The notes beneath the pieces are model-generated. The model did no database searches. It saw only the letters and a program-made list of their open reading frames with translations, and was not told where the DNA came from. Made by a program: the position numbers and the translations under genes. Positions 5,703-12,742 of a stretch of 13,038 nucleotides of DNA are shown here, in pieces (position 1 is the first letter of the stretch; each line of letters begins with the position of its first letter). Source of the stretch: Puniceicoccaceae bacterium (GTDB lineage Bacteria > Verrucomicrobiota > Verrucomicrobiia > Opitutales > Coraliomargaritaceae); the NCBI GenBank assembly GCA_003566795.1, contig PXBU01000336.1, forward strand, positions 1-13,038, written 5' to 3'.

Positions 5703-7382
5703 ATGCAAAAAGGTCGCATCACTAAATACCGCCCCTTCCCTCCAATCGAATTGCCGGACCGACAATGGCCCAGCAAGGTCATTGACCACAGTCCGATCTG
5801 GGCCAGTGTTGACCTGCGCGATGGCAATCAGGCCCTGGCAATCCCGATGAACGTCGAGGAGAAGCTGGAGATGTTCGCCCTCTTGGTCGATATCGGCTTC
5901 AAGGAAATTGAGGTCGGCTTTCCCTCTGCCAGTAATACAGAGTATGAATTTATCCGTCGCCTGGTCTCGGAAGAATGCATACCTGAGGATGTGACCTTGC
6001 AAGTCCTGGTCCAGGCTCGGGAGCATCTTATCCGCCGCACTTTCGAGAGCTTGGTCGGAGTGCCCTCGGCAATCGTGCACCTCTATAATTCAACCTCGCC
6101 GCTTCAGCGCCGCGTCACATTCGGCAAAAGTAAAGCGGAGATAAAGGCTATCGCCGTCGAAGGCACGCAACTCGTCAAGAGCCTCGTATCCACCATCCCC
6201 GGCACAAAGATCCGCCTCCAATACTCCCCCGAAAGTTTCTCCGACACCGAAGTGGATTACGCCCTCGAAGTCTGCGAGGCGGTTATGGACGCGTGGCAAC
6301 CCACCGAGTCGGCGCCGATTATTCTGAACCTTCCCGCCACGGTCGAAATGGCCACCCCCAACATACACGCCGATCAGATCGAATGGTTTTGCCGCCACAT
6401 GCAAGAACGGAATAAAGCGATCATCAGCCTGCATACACATAATGACCGGGGCACTGGTATCGCCGCTACCGAACTCGGCCTGATGGCCGGAGCCGACCGG
6501 GTAGAGGGCACCCTGTTTGGCAACGGTGAACGCACCGGTAATCTCGATATCGTCACCGTCGCACTCAACCTCTATACTCAAGGCGTGGATCCTGGCCTGG
6601 ACTTCAGCAATCTGGCCGAGATTCGCTCGATCTACGAACGTGTCACCCGGATGTCGGTGCACGAGCGCCACCCCTACGCGGGCGATCTCGTCTTTACCGC
6701 CTTTTCCGGCTCACACCAGGATGCGATTAAGAAGGGGATGGACCTGCGCAAGAAGGAACAAGCCGAGCGCTTCGAAGTGCCTTACCTGCTGATCGATCCG
6801 CAGGATATCGGCCGCAACTACGAAGCGATCATCCGCATCAATAGCCAAAGTGGCAAAGGTGGCGTCGCCTACATCCTCGCCCAGGACTTCGGGCTCGAAC
6901 TCCCCAAAGCCATGCACCCTGAAGTCGGAACTGTTGTCAACGAAGCCGCTGACAAACATGGTCGGGAGCTTAGTGCCGAGGAAGTCCACGCGGTTTTTAA
7001 GCAGGAATATGTCAACCTCGCGACCCCGCTGGAAATCCTCGCCATCGAGCGGGAGGACTTCTCCAAGGGCGGCGAAGTGCGCGTTGAGGCTGACATCTGC
7101 ATTCGGGGTGAGACGATGAAAGTCGCAGGGACTGGCAACGGCCCGATCAGCGCCTTTGTCGATGCTCTCGACCAAAAAGGCTGGAAAAACTTCAACCTGC
7201 TCGATTACCGCCAACACTCCATCGGCGGCGGGTCAAAAACAAAAGCGGCCGCTTATATTCAGATCCGACACGAAGATGGCAAAACCTACTTTGGCTGCGG
7301 CATCGATCCGAATATAGAGCTCGCCGGTCTACGCGCGCTGGTCAGCGCGTTTAACCGTGCGTCTCAAGTTGCTCCAGAATGA
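5703..7382 (+). CDS. leuA: 2-isopropylmalate synthase
   Basis: A 559-residue enzyme that condenses acetyl-CoA with 2-oxoisovalerate, the first committed step of leucine synthesis. Residues 1-330 form the DRE-TIM metallolyase barrel: SVDLRDGNQAL at 35-45 (catalytic Arg39 and metal-binding Asp40), HTHNDRGTG at 244-252 (metal-binding HxH) and LFGNGERTGNLD at 271-282. The stretch KYRPFPPIELPDRQWPSK near the start and ERHPYAGDLVFTAFSGSHQ are typical of the long LeuA form found in actinobacteria, rhizobia and others. The carboxy-terminal part, about 430-555, is the LeuA dimer/allosteric domain (VAGTGNGP at 474-481, SIGGGSKTKAAAYIQI), so leucine feedback inhibition is expected from family knowledge. 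I chose the ATG at 5703; in-frame TTG (5664) and GTG (5679) starts are possible, but the TTG is itself part of a perfect -35 box. No other leu gene is in the window. Its last 32 bases overlap the convergent histidine kinase gene. Confidence 0.95.
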   Translation: MQKGRITKYRPFPPIELPDRQWPSKVIDHSPIWASVDLRDGNQALAIPMNVEEKLEMFALLVDIGFKEIEVGFPSASNTEYEFIRRLVSEECIPEDVTLQVLVQAREHLIRRTFESLVGVPSAIVHLYNSTSPLQRRVTFGKSKAEIKAIAVEGTQLVKSLVSTIPGTKIRLQYSPESFSDTEVDYALEVCEAVMDAWQPTESAPIILNLPATVEMATPNIHADQIEWFCRHMQERNKAIISLHTHNDRGTGIAATELGLMAGADRVEGTLFGNGERTGNLDIVTVALNLYTQGVDPGLDFSNLAEIRSIYERVTRMSVHERHPYAGDLVFTAFSGSHQDAIKKGMDLRKKEQAERFEVPYLLIDPQDIGRNYEAIIRINSQSGKGGVAYILAQDFGLELPKAMHPEVGTVVNEAADKHGRELSAEEVHAVFKQEYVNLATPLEILAIEREDFSKGGEVRVEADICIRGETMKVAGTGNGPISAFVDALDQKGWKNFNLLDYRQHSIGGGSKTKAAAYIQIRHEDGKTYFGCGIDPNIELAGLRALVSAFNRASQVAPE

Positions 7383-9735
7383 ACTCGCGCAAACTCGCCG
7401 GCTCGGGCTTCCCCTGGATAACCTGCTGCATCCCGTTGAGATGACAACGCTCCAATGAAACTTTGCTGCCTTCGGGCAGAAGGCCGATAATCGACTCCGG
7501 CTGTTTGATATTCCCCTCCAGCCGGATCTTTCTGGCAAAGTCGAGGGCTTCCGCCACATCTGCCATCCAAACAAAGATTAAATTATAATGCCGCCTCCGA
7601 TAGGCCGTACTAGTCAGATTGAAGTCGAACGCGCGATGTGGCGCATAGCCTAACTTGCGTGCCGACACCACCAGCTGCTCGGTAGCGGCCTCCGGACCTA
7701 CGATCAAGATATCACAAGGGTGAACGTTGGCGATGCGCTCAAGTGCCCTTGGTGGAGCGGGTGCCACATCCTCGTGAAAAAATTTATTGTCTAGCAATTT
7801 GGTGCGGATCACAAAACCGAATTCAGCGCCGCAGCCAGCGTCGCTATCCAACCAAATACGGCCGCCCATCGCATTCACCAGCCGCTTGCAAATAACCAAG
7901 CCCAGCCCCGTGCCCTCATACTTGCGCTTGGCAGAGGAATCCACCTGGCTAAAGGGCTCAAACAAGAGGTGCTGCTGCTCCTTCGAAATACCAATCCCCG
8001 AATCACGCACGCGCACCTCCAGGTATTCATGGTCCGGTTGATCCAGAAAACCAACCAGCGCGAGCGGATCAGGTCGCCGCTCCGCCGGCAACTCAGCAAT
8101 GATCGACCGCCCAACCCTGATCTCGACCCCCCCTCGCTCCGTAAACTTTAGCGCATTCGACAGTAGGTTTTGCACGATCTGCCGCAGGCGGGACATATCT
8201 CCCATCGCGTAGCCGGGCAGTGTTGCATCGTATTCGAGTTTAAGCGTCAGCGCCTTCTCCCGCGCCCGGATACTAAAGAGCTTGATGCAATCCTCGAAGA
8301 GTTCGCGTATCGGGTATTCCTGGACCTCCAAGTCGAAATGACCGGCTTCAATTCTGGAAAAGTCCAGCAGATCATTAACCAGAAAAAGTAGGCTCTTTCC
8401 ACTGGTATGGATCGTCTGGGCCAAATCCAGCTCCTCCTCATCCAATTCACTTTCCGCCAGAAAACTCGATAGCCCAATGATCGCATTCAGAGGTGTCCGA
8501 ATTTCGTGCGAAATCGAGGCGATAAAGTGGCTCTTGGCCGCGTCGGCAACCTCGGCGGCCTCTTTTGCCTGCTTCAGGTCCAGCTCAATCGCTTTCTGGT
8601 CAGAAATATCCTGGGTCGTACCCATGACCCGTTTCGGAGAACCATCGGGCTGATGCTCCACCACCCGAGCCCGACAATTGACCCACATATAGCTGCCATC
8701 AGCATTGCGGACACGACAGTCTAGCTTGAGCATGCCCTTGCTGTCTTTGTAATACGCCTCGTAGGCAGCATTCACGCGCGCCTCGTCGTCCGGATGCAAT
8801 CTTTCCCGCCAAAACTGAGCAGGCGTTAAAGGAGAATCCGAAGCCATCCCCAGCAACTGCCGCCAGTTCGAATCACAGCTCAATTTCTTCGTATCGAATT
8901 CAATACTCCAGAAACCGATGCAGGCATCTCCCATCGCCAGGCTGAGGTTGTTCTGGCTCTCCTCGAAGCGCTGGTCGCGTTTGCGAACGGCGGTGGTATC
9001 CACCAGCAGGGACAGTGTGCCAAATTCCTGCAGATGATCGATGTAAAGCCGTAAACTCAACCAATTCAAGGCACAGAGTTGCCCTTTATTGTCCTTCAGT
9101 TCGATGGGGCGGTAGCGCACCATGTCACCATCTGAATGGAGCACTTGCTCAAGTTCGGATTCCCAGTTCTCACCCAAATCAACAGGTGCATTGTTAGTGC
9201 ACGACTCGAGTATTTGCTTGCTACTAATCCCAGAGAAATCAGCCCAACGTTGGTTCACAAAAACAGTCTGCCCCCCGCGCGAACGCACCCATACCCCGAT
9301 CGGTAGCGAGTCCAAAACCTGCCGCTGCATATTCTCCCGCTGTTCAGCGAGATCACTTTTGCGCACGTGAAAGCTCACAACCGAAGAAGCACAGAACGAA
9401 AAGAAATAGACCAACAGCACTAAACCTACACCCAAGAAGATGCCCTCTTCGGGAAGCATTCCCCAGCCTAAGCCATAGCCGACCCAGAACGTCGAAGCTG
9501 CAATCACCCCGGAGGCAATCGCCCCAGCCAAGCGAAAACGCAGCCCCGCTAAAACAGCCAACCCGACCGCAAGCGGTGCCAGCAACATACCACTTTCCGT
9601 AATTTCTCCCGTGAGTTGGAGGCACAACGCCATCGCCGCTGCGAGTGCAATGTAAATCAAGACGCCTTCAAAATGTCCGAAGAGAGCAAAATAGCCACGG
9701 TCATCTCGTTGGCCGAAAATTTGGGTTTTAGACAT
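7351..9735 (-). CDS. Membrane PAS-PAS sensor histidine kinase with degenerate receiver
   Basis: A 794-residue signalling kinase. About four membrane helices lie within residues 22-120, with no large periplasmic loop, so it probably senses membrane or cytoplasmic signals. Two PAS domains follow, about 140-250 (DSLPIGVWVRSRGG, then VFVNQRWADFSGIS) and 262-382 (a PAS_3/PAC type with HPDDEARV and MGTTQDISDQ). The dimerisation/phospho-acceptor domain has SHEIRTPLNAIIGL with His410. The ATPase domain has NLLSNALKF (523-531), DSGIGIS (578-584), FEPFSQ (592-597) and GTGLGLVI (608-615). Residues 673-792 look like a receiver, but the acidic pair is replaced by GPE (680-682), the phospho-accepting Asp by Trp723 in NLIFVWM, and the Ser/Thr by Leu, while the GKPEP lysine remains. 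It is therefore probably a pseudo-receiver. The start ATG has no clear ribosome binding site. It follows holA on the same strand with 65 bases between. No partner regulator is in the window. Confidence 0.93.
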   Translation of the reverse strand: MSKTQIFGQRDDRGYFALFGHFEGVLIYIALAAAMALCLQLTGEITESGMLLAPLAVGLAVLAGLRFRLAGAIASGVIAASTFWVGYGLGWGMLPEEGIFLGVGLVLLVYFFSFCASSVVSFHVRKSDLAEQRENMQRQVLDSLPIGVWVRSRGGQTVFVNQRWADFSGISSKQILESCTNNAPVDLGENWESELEQVLHSDGDMVRYRPIELKDNKGQLCALNWLSLRLYIDHLQEFGTLSLLVDTTAVRKRDQRFEESQNNLSLAMGDACIGFWSIEFDTKKLSCDSNWRQLLGMASDSPLTPAQFWRERLHPDDEARVNAAYEAYYKDSKGMLKLDCRVRNADGSYMWVNCRARVVEHQPDGSPKRVMGTTQDISDQKAIELDLKQAKEAAEVADAAKSHFIASISHEIRTPLNAIIGLSSFLAESELDEEELDLAQTIHTSGKSLLFLVNDLLDFSRIEAGHFDLEVQEYPIRELFEDCIKLFSIRAREKALTLKLEYDATLPGYAMGDMSRLRQIVQNLLSNALKFTERGGVEIRVGRSIIAELPAERRPDPLALVGFLDQPDHEYLEVRVRDSGIGISKEQQHLLFEPFSQVDSSAKRKYEGTGLGLVICKRLVNAMGGRIWLDSDAGCGAEFGFVIRTKLLDNKFFHEDVAPAPPRALERIANVHPCDILIVGPEAATEQLVVSARKLGYAPHRAFDFNLTSTAYRRRHYNLIFVWMADVAEALDFARKIRLEGNIKQPESIIGLLPEGSKVSLERCHLNGMQQVIQGKPEPASLREFILEQLETHG

Positions 9736-9789
9736 TAAGCTGAAAAAAGATCAGGAAATCCGGGCAACATTCACAGAGGAAGGTATCGT

Positions 9790-9795
9790 ATTATA
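9790..9795 (-). promoter_or_regulatory. Candidate -10 box upstream of the membrane histidine kinase
   Basis: On the minus strand, the 65-base gap between holA and the kinase contains a perfect TATAAT in AT-rich surroundings. Initiation would give a leader of roughly 48 bases. The -35 position, inside the end of holA, has no good TTGACA match, so this may be a weak or activator-dependent promoter, or chance. Confidence 0.3.
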
Positions 9796-9800
9796 AATTT

Positions 9801-10898
9801 TCAGGAGAGACATTTTATCGCCATTTTTTGGCAAACCTCCCCCTGATCATTGGGGCGTTCAATAATCCCTTCGAAGGCATCAGCAAAGGCAAGCTGGAAA
9901 TCGATTAGCTTCTTCAACGGCACCCTGCCCGCTGTCTCCGCCAGACGACCGAGATACCAGGGGTTTTGGGTGAAGACGTTTAAATTGCTCTTCTCGGCAT
10001 TCTCCCCGAAGTGTTGCCCGTAAGTACGCGCCGCAGCTTCCAGGTCAGACTTCGAAATGCCGCGACCGCCCAGGCGAATCGCACCGGCATCCAGCAGCAC
10101 CCGCAACTGGATCATCAGACGGTTCCGCCCCTGCAGGCTGCCAAGCAGTGGACGCGCCTCATTGTTGGTAAAGAAGTGCCGTCGTAAGGCATCGAGCGTC
10201 CAGTCCAATTTGAGCGAGAAAAAAGCGTCAGTTGCCTCAAAGAAATCACCCTCACCAAAGTTCGGCACCAGCGCGTTGACCAATTTCTCGTCCACCGCCT
10301 CACCGCTACCCGCAACGAAGGTGCATAGCTTGCGCGCCTCCTCCACGATCAACCGTGTGTTGCCATTAACCTTGCCTATCAGGAGTTGCAACGCGTCTGG
10401 CATCATCGAGACACCCGCCTTCCCACACTCTTCCTTGATTAAACGAACACAGGTCTGCGCAGTATCCTTCCCCTCTGCAATCAGCGTAAAGTCCGCCGCC
10501 TGTTGAACCCACTTGTAAAAACTACGCACCTTGTAAACTGGCTGAGCTGTGATCAAAACGCCCACAGCGTCTGGGTCGACACCCCCCAGTGTTGATTTTA
10601 GGCTTTCCAGTAAATCCAGGGTCCCCTGCGCGTTCCCCGTCTGGCTGTTTGCCAGAAAGTTCACATTCTTCAACCAGACTACCTTGCGCCCGCCAAAAAG
10701 TGAAAGCGTCTGCACTGCGGCCGTAAACCGGTTGATCGCTTCCTCCACCTCCGCGACATTTCCCGCACGACCATCCACCACCTCTTTGGAGAGTTCGTCC
10801 GTCAAATCCTTCGTTTCCGCCGTAAACCACGCCTTGCCCCGCTCCGAAACAAGAAAATCATCGTCACCACAAATAAATGTAAAAGGCTTAACTGGCAT
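9801..10898 (-). CDS. holA: DNA polymerase III delta subunit
   Basis: A 365-residue protein, near the usual length of HolA (about 340). Delta is the clamp-loader subunit that opens the beta sliding clamp during replication. The amino end, PFTFICGDDDFLVSERGKAW, matches the family's opening segment (F-x-GxDxFL). The segment LSLFGGRKVVWLKN (about 82-95) is the conserved beta-clamp-contact region (S/LLF followed by K-hVhhxN), and GNTRLIVEEARKLCTF fits the family motif G-N-x-x-x-x-x-x-E-x-x-K-L. As expected for delta, no Walker P-loop is present. I chose the ATG at 10896-10898; an in-frame ATG at 10920-10922 would add eight residues (MTWQFRSL). The frame stays open upstream through the tRNA-Asp gene, but that part is a tRNA shadow, not protein. 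A strong terminator at 10964-10998 separates it from tRNA-Asp, so it needs its own promoter, which I could not identify in the short gap. Confidence 0.92.
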   Translation of the reverse strand: MPVKPFTFICGDDDFLVSERGKAWFTAETKDLTDELSKEVVDGRAGNVAEVEEAINRFTAAVQTLSLFGGRKVVWLKNVNFLANSQTGNAQGTLDLLESLKSTLGGVDPDAVGVLITAQPVYKVRSFYKWVQQAADFTLIAEGKDTAQTCVRLIKEECGKAGVSMMPDALQLLIGKVNGNTRLIVEEARKLCTFVAGSGEAVDEKLVNALVPNFGEGDFFEATDAFFSLKLDWTLDALRRHFFTNNEARPLLGSLQGRNRLMIQLRVLLDAGAIRLGGRGISKSDLEAAARTYGQHFGENAEKSNLNVFTQNPWYLGRLAETAGRVPLKKLIDFQLAFADAFEGIIERPNDQGEVCQKMAIKCLS

Positions 10899-10963
10899 CA
10901 AACTACGAAATTGCCAAGTCATTTGCCCCAGCGCAAGACGGAAGCCAAGACAAGTGAGGGCAC

Positions 10964-10998
10964 AAAAAAGCTGCGGCCTTCCGAAGACGACCGCAGCT
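10964..10998 (-). terminator. Intrinsic terminator of tRNA-Asp
   Basis: Read on the minus strand, AGCTGCGG and CCGCAGCT form a perfect 8-bp GC-rich stem with a 14-base loop containing TCTTCGGAAG (which can pair further), followed by a run of six T. It begins four bases after the encoded CCA of tRNA-Asp. This is the clearest terminator in the window. Confidence 0.92.
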
Positions 10999-11001
10999 AA
11001 A

Positions 11002-11078
11002 TGGCGGGATAGACGGGACTTGAACCCGCGGCCTCCTGCGTGACAGGCAGGCGCTCTAACCAACTGAGCTACTACCCC
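11002..11078 (-). tRNA. tRNA-Asp (anticodon GTC)
   Basis: A complete 77-base cloverleaf on the minus strand. The acceptor stem GGGGTAG pairs with CTATCCC (one G-U), the D arm contains AGCTCAGTTGGTTAGAG, the anticodon stem CCTGC/GCAGG encloses CTGTCAC (anticodon GTC), the T arm contains GGGTTCAAGTCCC, the discriminator base is G as usual for Asp, and CCA is encoded. It reads GAC and GAU codons. It has its own promoter and terminator and so is a single-gene unit. Confidence 0.98.
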
Positions 11079-11097
11079 AGAAATTGGGAAAACGCAG

Positions 11098-11125
11098 ACA
11101 GTAGGATTTGAGCTTTTCATGTCAA
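11098..11125 (-). promoter_or_regulatory. Promoter of tRNA-Asp
   Basis: On the minus strand, a perfect TTGACA (11120-11125) is followed after 16 bases by TACTGT (11098-11103), which keeps the key TA at the start and the final T of the -10 box. The box ends 19 bases before the tRNA 5' end, a typical spacing for a tRNA promoter. Confidence 0.65.
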
Positions 11126-11145
11126 GCGGTGTTTTTCGCATTTTT

Positions 11146-11288
11146 GCCGGGCCCCAGGGCTTTTTCATTTGGAGCCAGAAGTCGTTGATTCCCTGTGTCT
11201 TTTCTCAAATCTTAAATTTTCCATCTCAAATGCATTTTCATGCGGCGCTCAGCCGCCAAATGAAAATGCCCTGTGCAGGGCCCGCTCT
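11146..11288. repeat. Palindromic REPIN-like element upstream of tRNA-Asp
   Basis: The unit AGGGCTTTTTCATTTGG (+ strand, 11156-11172) recurs in inverted orientation as AGGGCATTTTCATTTGG (- strand, 11273-11257). Both are preceded by GGGCCC, with a four-base difference in spacing. Inside the right half, GCATTTTCAT (11232-11241) and ATGAAAATGC (11260-11269) are a perfect 10-base inverted repeat enclosing a GCGGC/GCCGC stem. Next to it, GCCCTG and CAGGGC (11268-11281) form another palindrome. TCTCAAAT also occurs twice (11203-11210, 11224-11231). The block has no plausible gene. It resembles two inverted REP-like units with a spacer; dispersal in the genome is inferred. The rest of this gene-free stretch, 11289-11420, shows nothing I can name. 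Confidence 0.5.
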
Positions 11289-11420
11289 TTCAGCTTCAAC
11301 AACGCACCCGCCCGCACAAAAATCTCACCCTTGGCGGCGTGGCAGCGGCTTCCTCCATTACGCGCATCACCCGCTCCAGACCCAGACCAGCCAGTCCCAA
11401 GAACCCTCCCCGCTTAGGTC

Positions 11421-12599
11421 TTACCTGCTACCGTCCTTCAACATTCTGACTCGGCGATGAGGTTGGGGAAACTGTAGCGTGATAGCGGTGCCCACATCCT
11501 TGCGAGACTCGATACTAATTTGACCGCCGTGTTCGCGCATAATTCGCTGCACGATCATCATACCCAGTCCGTACCCATCGATTTTGGTGGTGTAATAAGC
11601 TTGGAAAACCTTCGAAAGCTCTTCCTCGGAAATACCGGACCCGGTATCGGAAAACTGAAGATAAACAAAGTCATCATCCTTGCGGGCCAAAATGGTGAGT
11701 TGGCCGCCGGGTTGCATCGCCTCCATCGCGTTTTTCACCAGATTGAAGAAGACCTGCTTAAGTTGCCCCCGGTCCCCGAGAACAAATGGAATGTCATCAC
11801 TAACCTCGATATTCACCTCTAATGCACGGTCGCTCAACTCCGCTTCTTGAACACGGAGCACTTCCTCCACTAATTCGACCAGTTCCAGCTCGTTTAACTC
11901 CGGTTTCTGCGGGCGGACGGCCTCGAGGAAGTGGGTGATGATACCATCGAGCCTTTGCACTTCGCCCTGACAGACATGCAGCGACTCGGCGAGTTGGTCA
12001 CCCGCCCCATCCAACGCGATTTTCTTAAGTTGCCGCTCGATCAACTGCAGATGAATGGTGAGAGAATTCAGGGGATTGCCCAGCTCGTGAGCCACCCCGG
12101 CGGCGAGGCGAACAATCGAAGAAGTCCGTTCGCTCTCAATTAATTCCTCCATCGAGACCTTATCCTCGGTCAGATCCGAGATGACGATGACATAGCCACC
12201 GCTGTCGTCATGACCGACCTGAGCATCAATCGGCACCATATAGAGCCGAACGATACGATGTTCCGGGTAGCTCAATTCCAACTCGCGAGAAAAAACCGGA
12301 GAAACTACCCGACCCGCGGAGGCTTCCGGTTGGAGTGACTTTGCCAAGTCCGGCACCATTTTCCACAGCCGTGTGACGCCAATATCCGCGTTTTTCAAAC
12401 CGATCATCGTGAGTCCGGCCTCGTTGGCATATTGCACCACACCGTCCGAATCGATAACCAGGATACCGTCATGAATAGTATTAAACACGGTCTCCTGCAT
12501 TTTGCGCTCACGCGCAAGGCGCTGCACCAGGATACCGAGATTGACGGAATCGAGGTCTTCGATTCGTCCAAGTATCTTATCAAGACCGCTATTTTTCAT
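11421..12599 (-). CDS. Soluble PAS sensor histidine kinase, NtrB-like
   Basis: A 392-residue kinase with no membrane segment, so cytoplasmic. Residues 33-145 form a PAS domain (NTIHDGILVIDSDGVVQYAN at 40-59). The dimerisation domain carries AAGVAHELGNPLNSL with His171, the form typical of NtrB-type kinases (HELxNPL). The ATPase domain has FNLVKNAMEAM (N box, 285-295), DTGSGIS (318-324), TTKIDGYGLGM (337-347) and the final GGQISIESRKDVGTAITLQFP. By family knowledge it autophosphorylates on the His and passes phosphate to a response regulator, often an NtrC-type activator of sigma54, but none is in the window. ATG at 12597-12599 has no obvious ribosome binding site. Upstream is a 143-base gap with inverted repeats, then the RAYT fragment on the same strand. 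It ends well before the palindromic block near tRNA-Asp. Confidence 0.93.
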   Translation of the reverse strand: MKNSGLDKILGRIEDLDSVNLGILVQRLARERKMQETVFNTIHDGILVIDSDGVVQYANEAGLTMIGLKNADIGVTRLWKMVPDLAKSLQPEASAGRVVSPVFSRELELSYPEHRIVRLYMVPIDAQVGHDDSGGYVIVISDLTEDKVSMEELIESERTSSIVRLAAGVAHELGNPLNSLTIHLQLIERQLKKIALDGAGDQLAESLHVCQGEVQRLDGIITHFLEAVRPQKPELNELELVELVEEVLRVQEAELSDRALEVNIEVSDDIPFVLGDRGQLKQVFFNLVKNAMEAMQPGGQLTILARKDDDFVYLQFSDTGSGISEEELSKVFQAYYTTKIDGYGLGMMIVQRIMREHGGQISIESRKDVGTAITLQFPQPHRRVRMLKDGSR

Positions 12600-12628
12600 C
12601 GTAGGCTTTAGGGCGCGATTTATCTATA

Positions 12629-12679
12629 GAATAGAGTTGTGAGGATTAGATCAATCCTGGATAGAAGCCAGCTCTATTC
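12629..12679. repeat. Inverted repeats upstream of the soluble histidine kinase
   Basis: GAATAGAG (12629-12636) and CTCTATTC (12672-12679) are a perfect 8-base inverted repeat. Between them, AGGATT (12642-12647) and AATCCT (12653-12658) form a 6-base inverted repeat with a 5-base loop. No T-run follows on either strand, so it is not a standard terminator of the RAYT gene. It may be an operator for the kinase gene 30 bases away, or a remnant of a palindromic element. The rest of the gap, 12600-12742, is AT-rich with no clear promoter. Confidence 0.45.
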
Positions 12680-12742
12680 ACGGCATGCATTTTTTACCTG
12701 GGTTGATTTTGCTTTTAATTGTGACCCTATCTCGCCCTTGCC

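Noticed and set aside
6090..7217. Long minus-strand frames of 193 and 168 residues opposite leuA
   Set aside because: leuA is unmistakable on the other strand; these frames show no recognisable motif and mirror its codon structure.
10899..11168. Amino-terminal extension of the holA frame by 90 residues, including VVAQLVRAPACHAGGRGF
   Set aside because: This stretch is the tRNA-Asp gene and its terminator read as protein, a well-known annotation artefact; a strong terminator lies inside it.
1838..11288. CRISPR array or tRNA-targeted integrated island
   Set aside because: The repeats are palindromic pairs without regular unique spacers, and no integrase, duplicated tRNA 3' end or cas gene is present; the genes between are mostly housekeeping.
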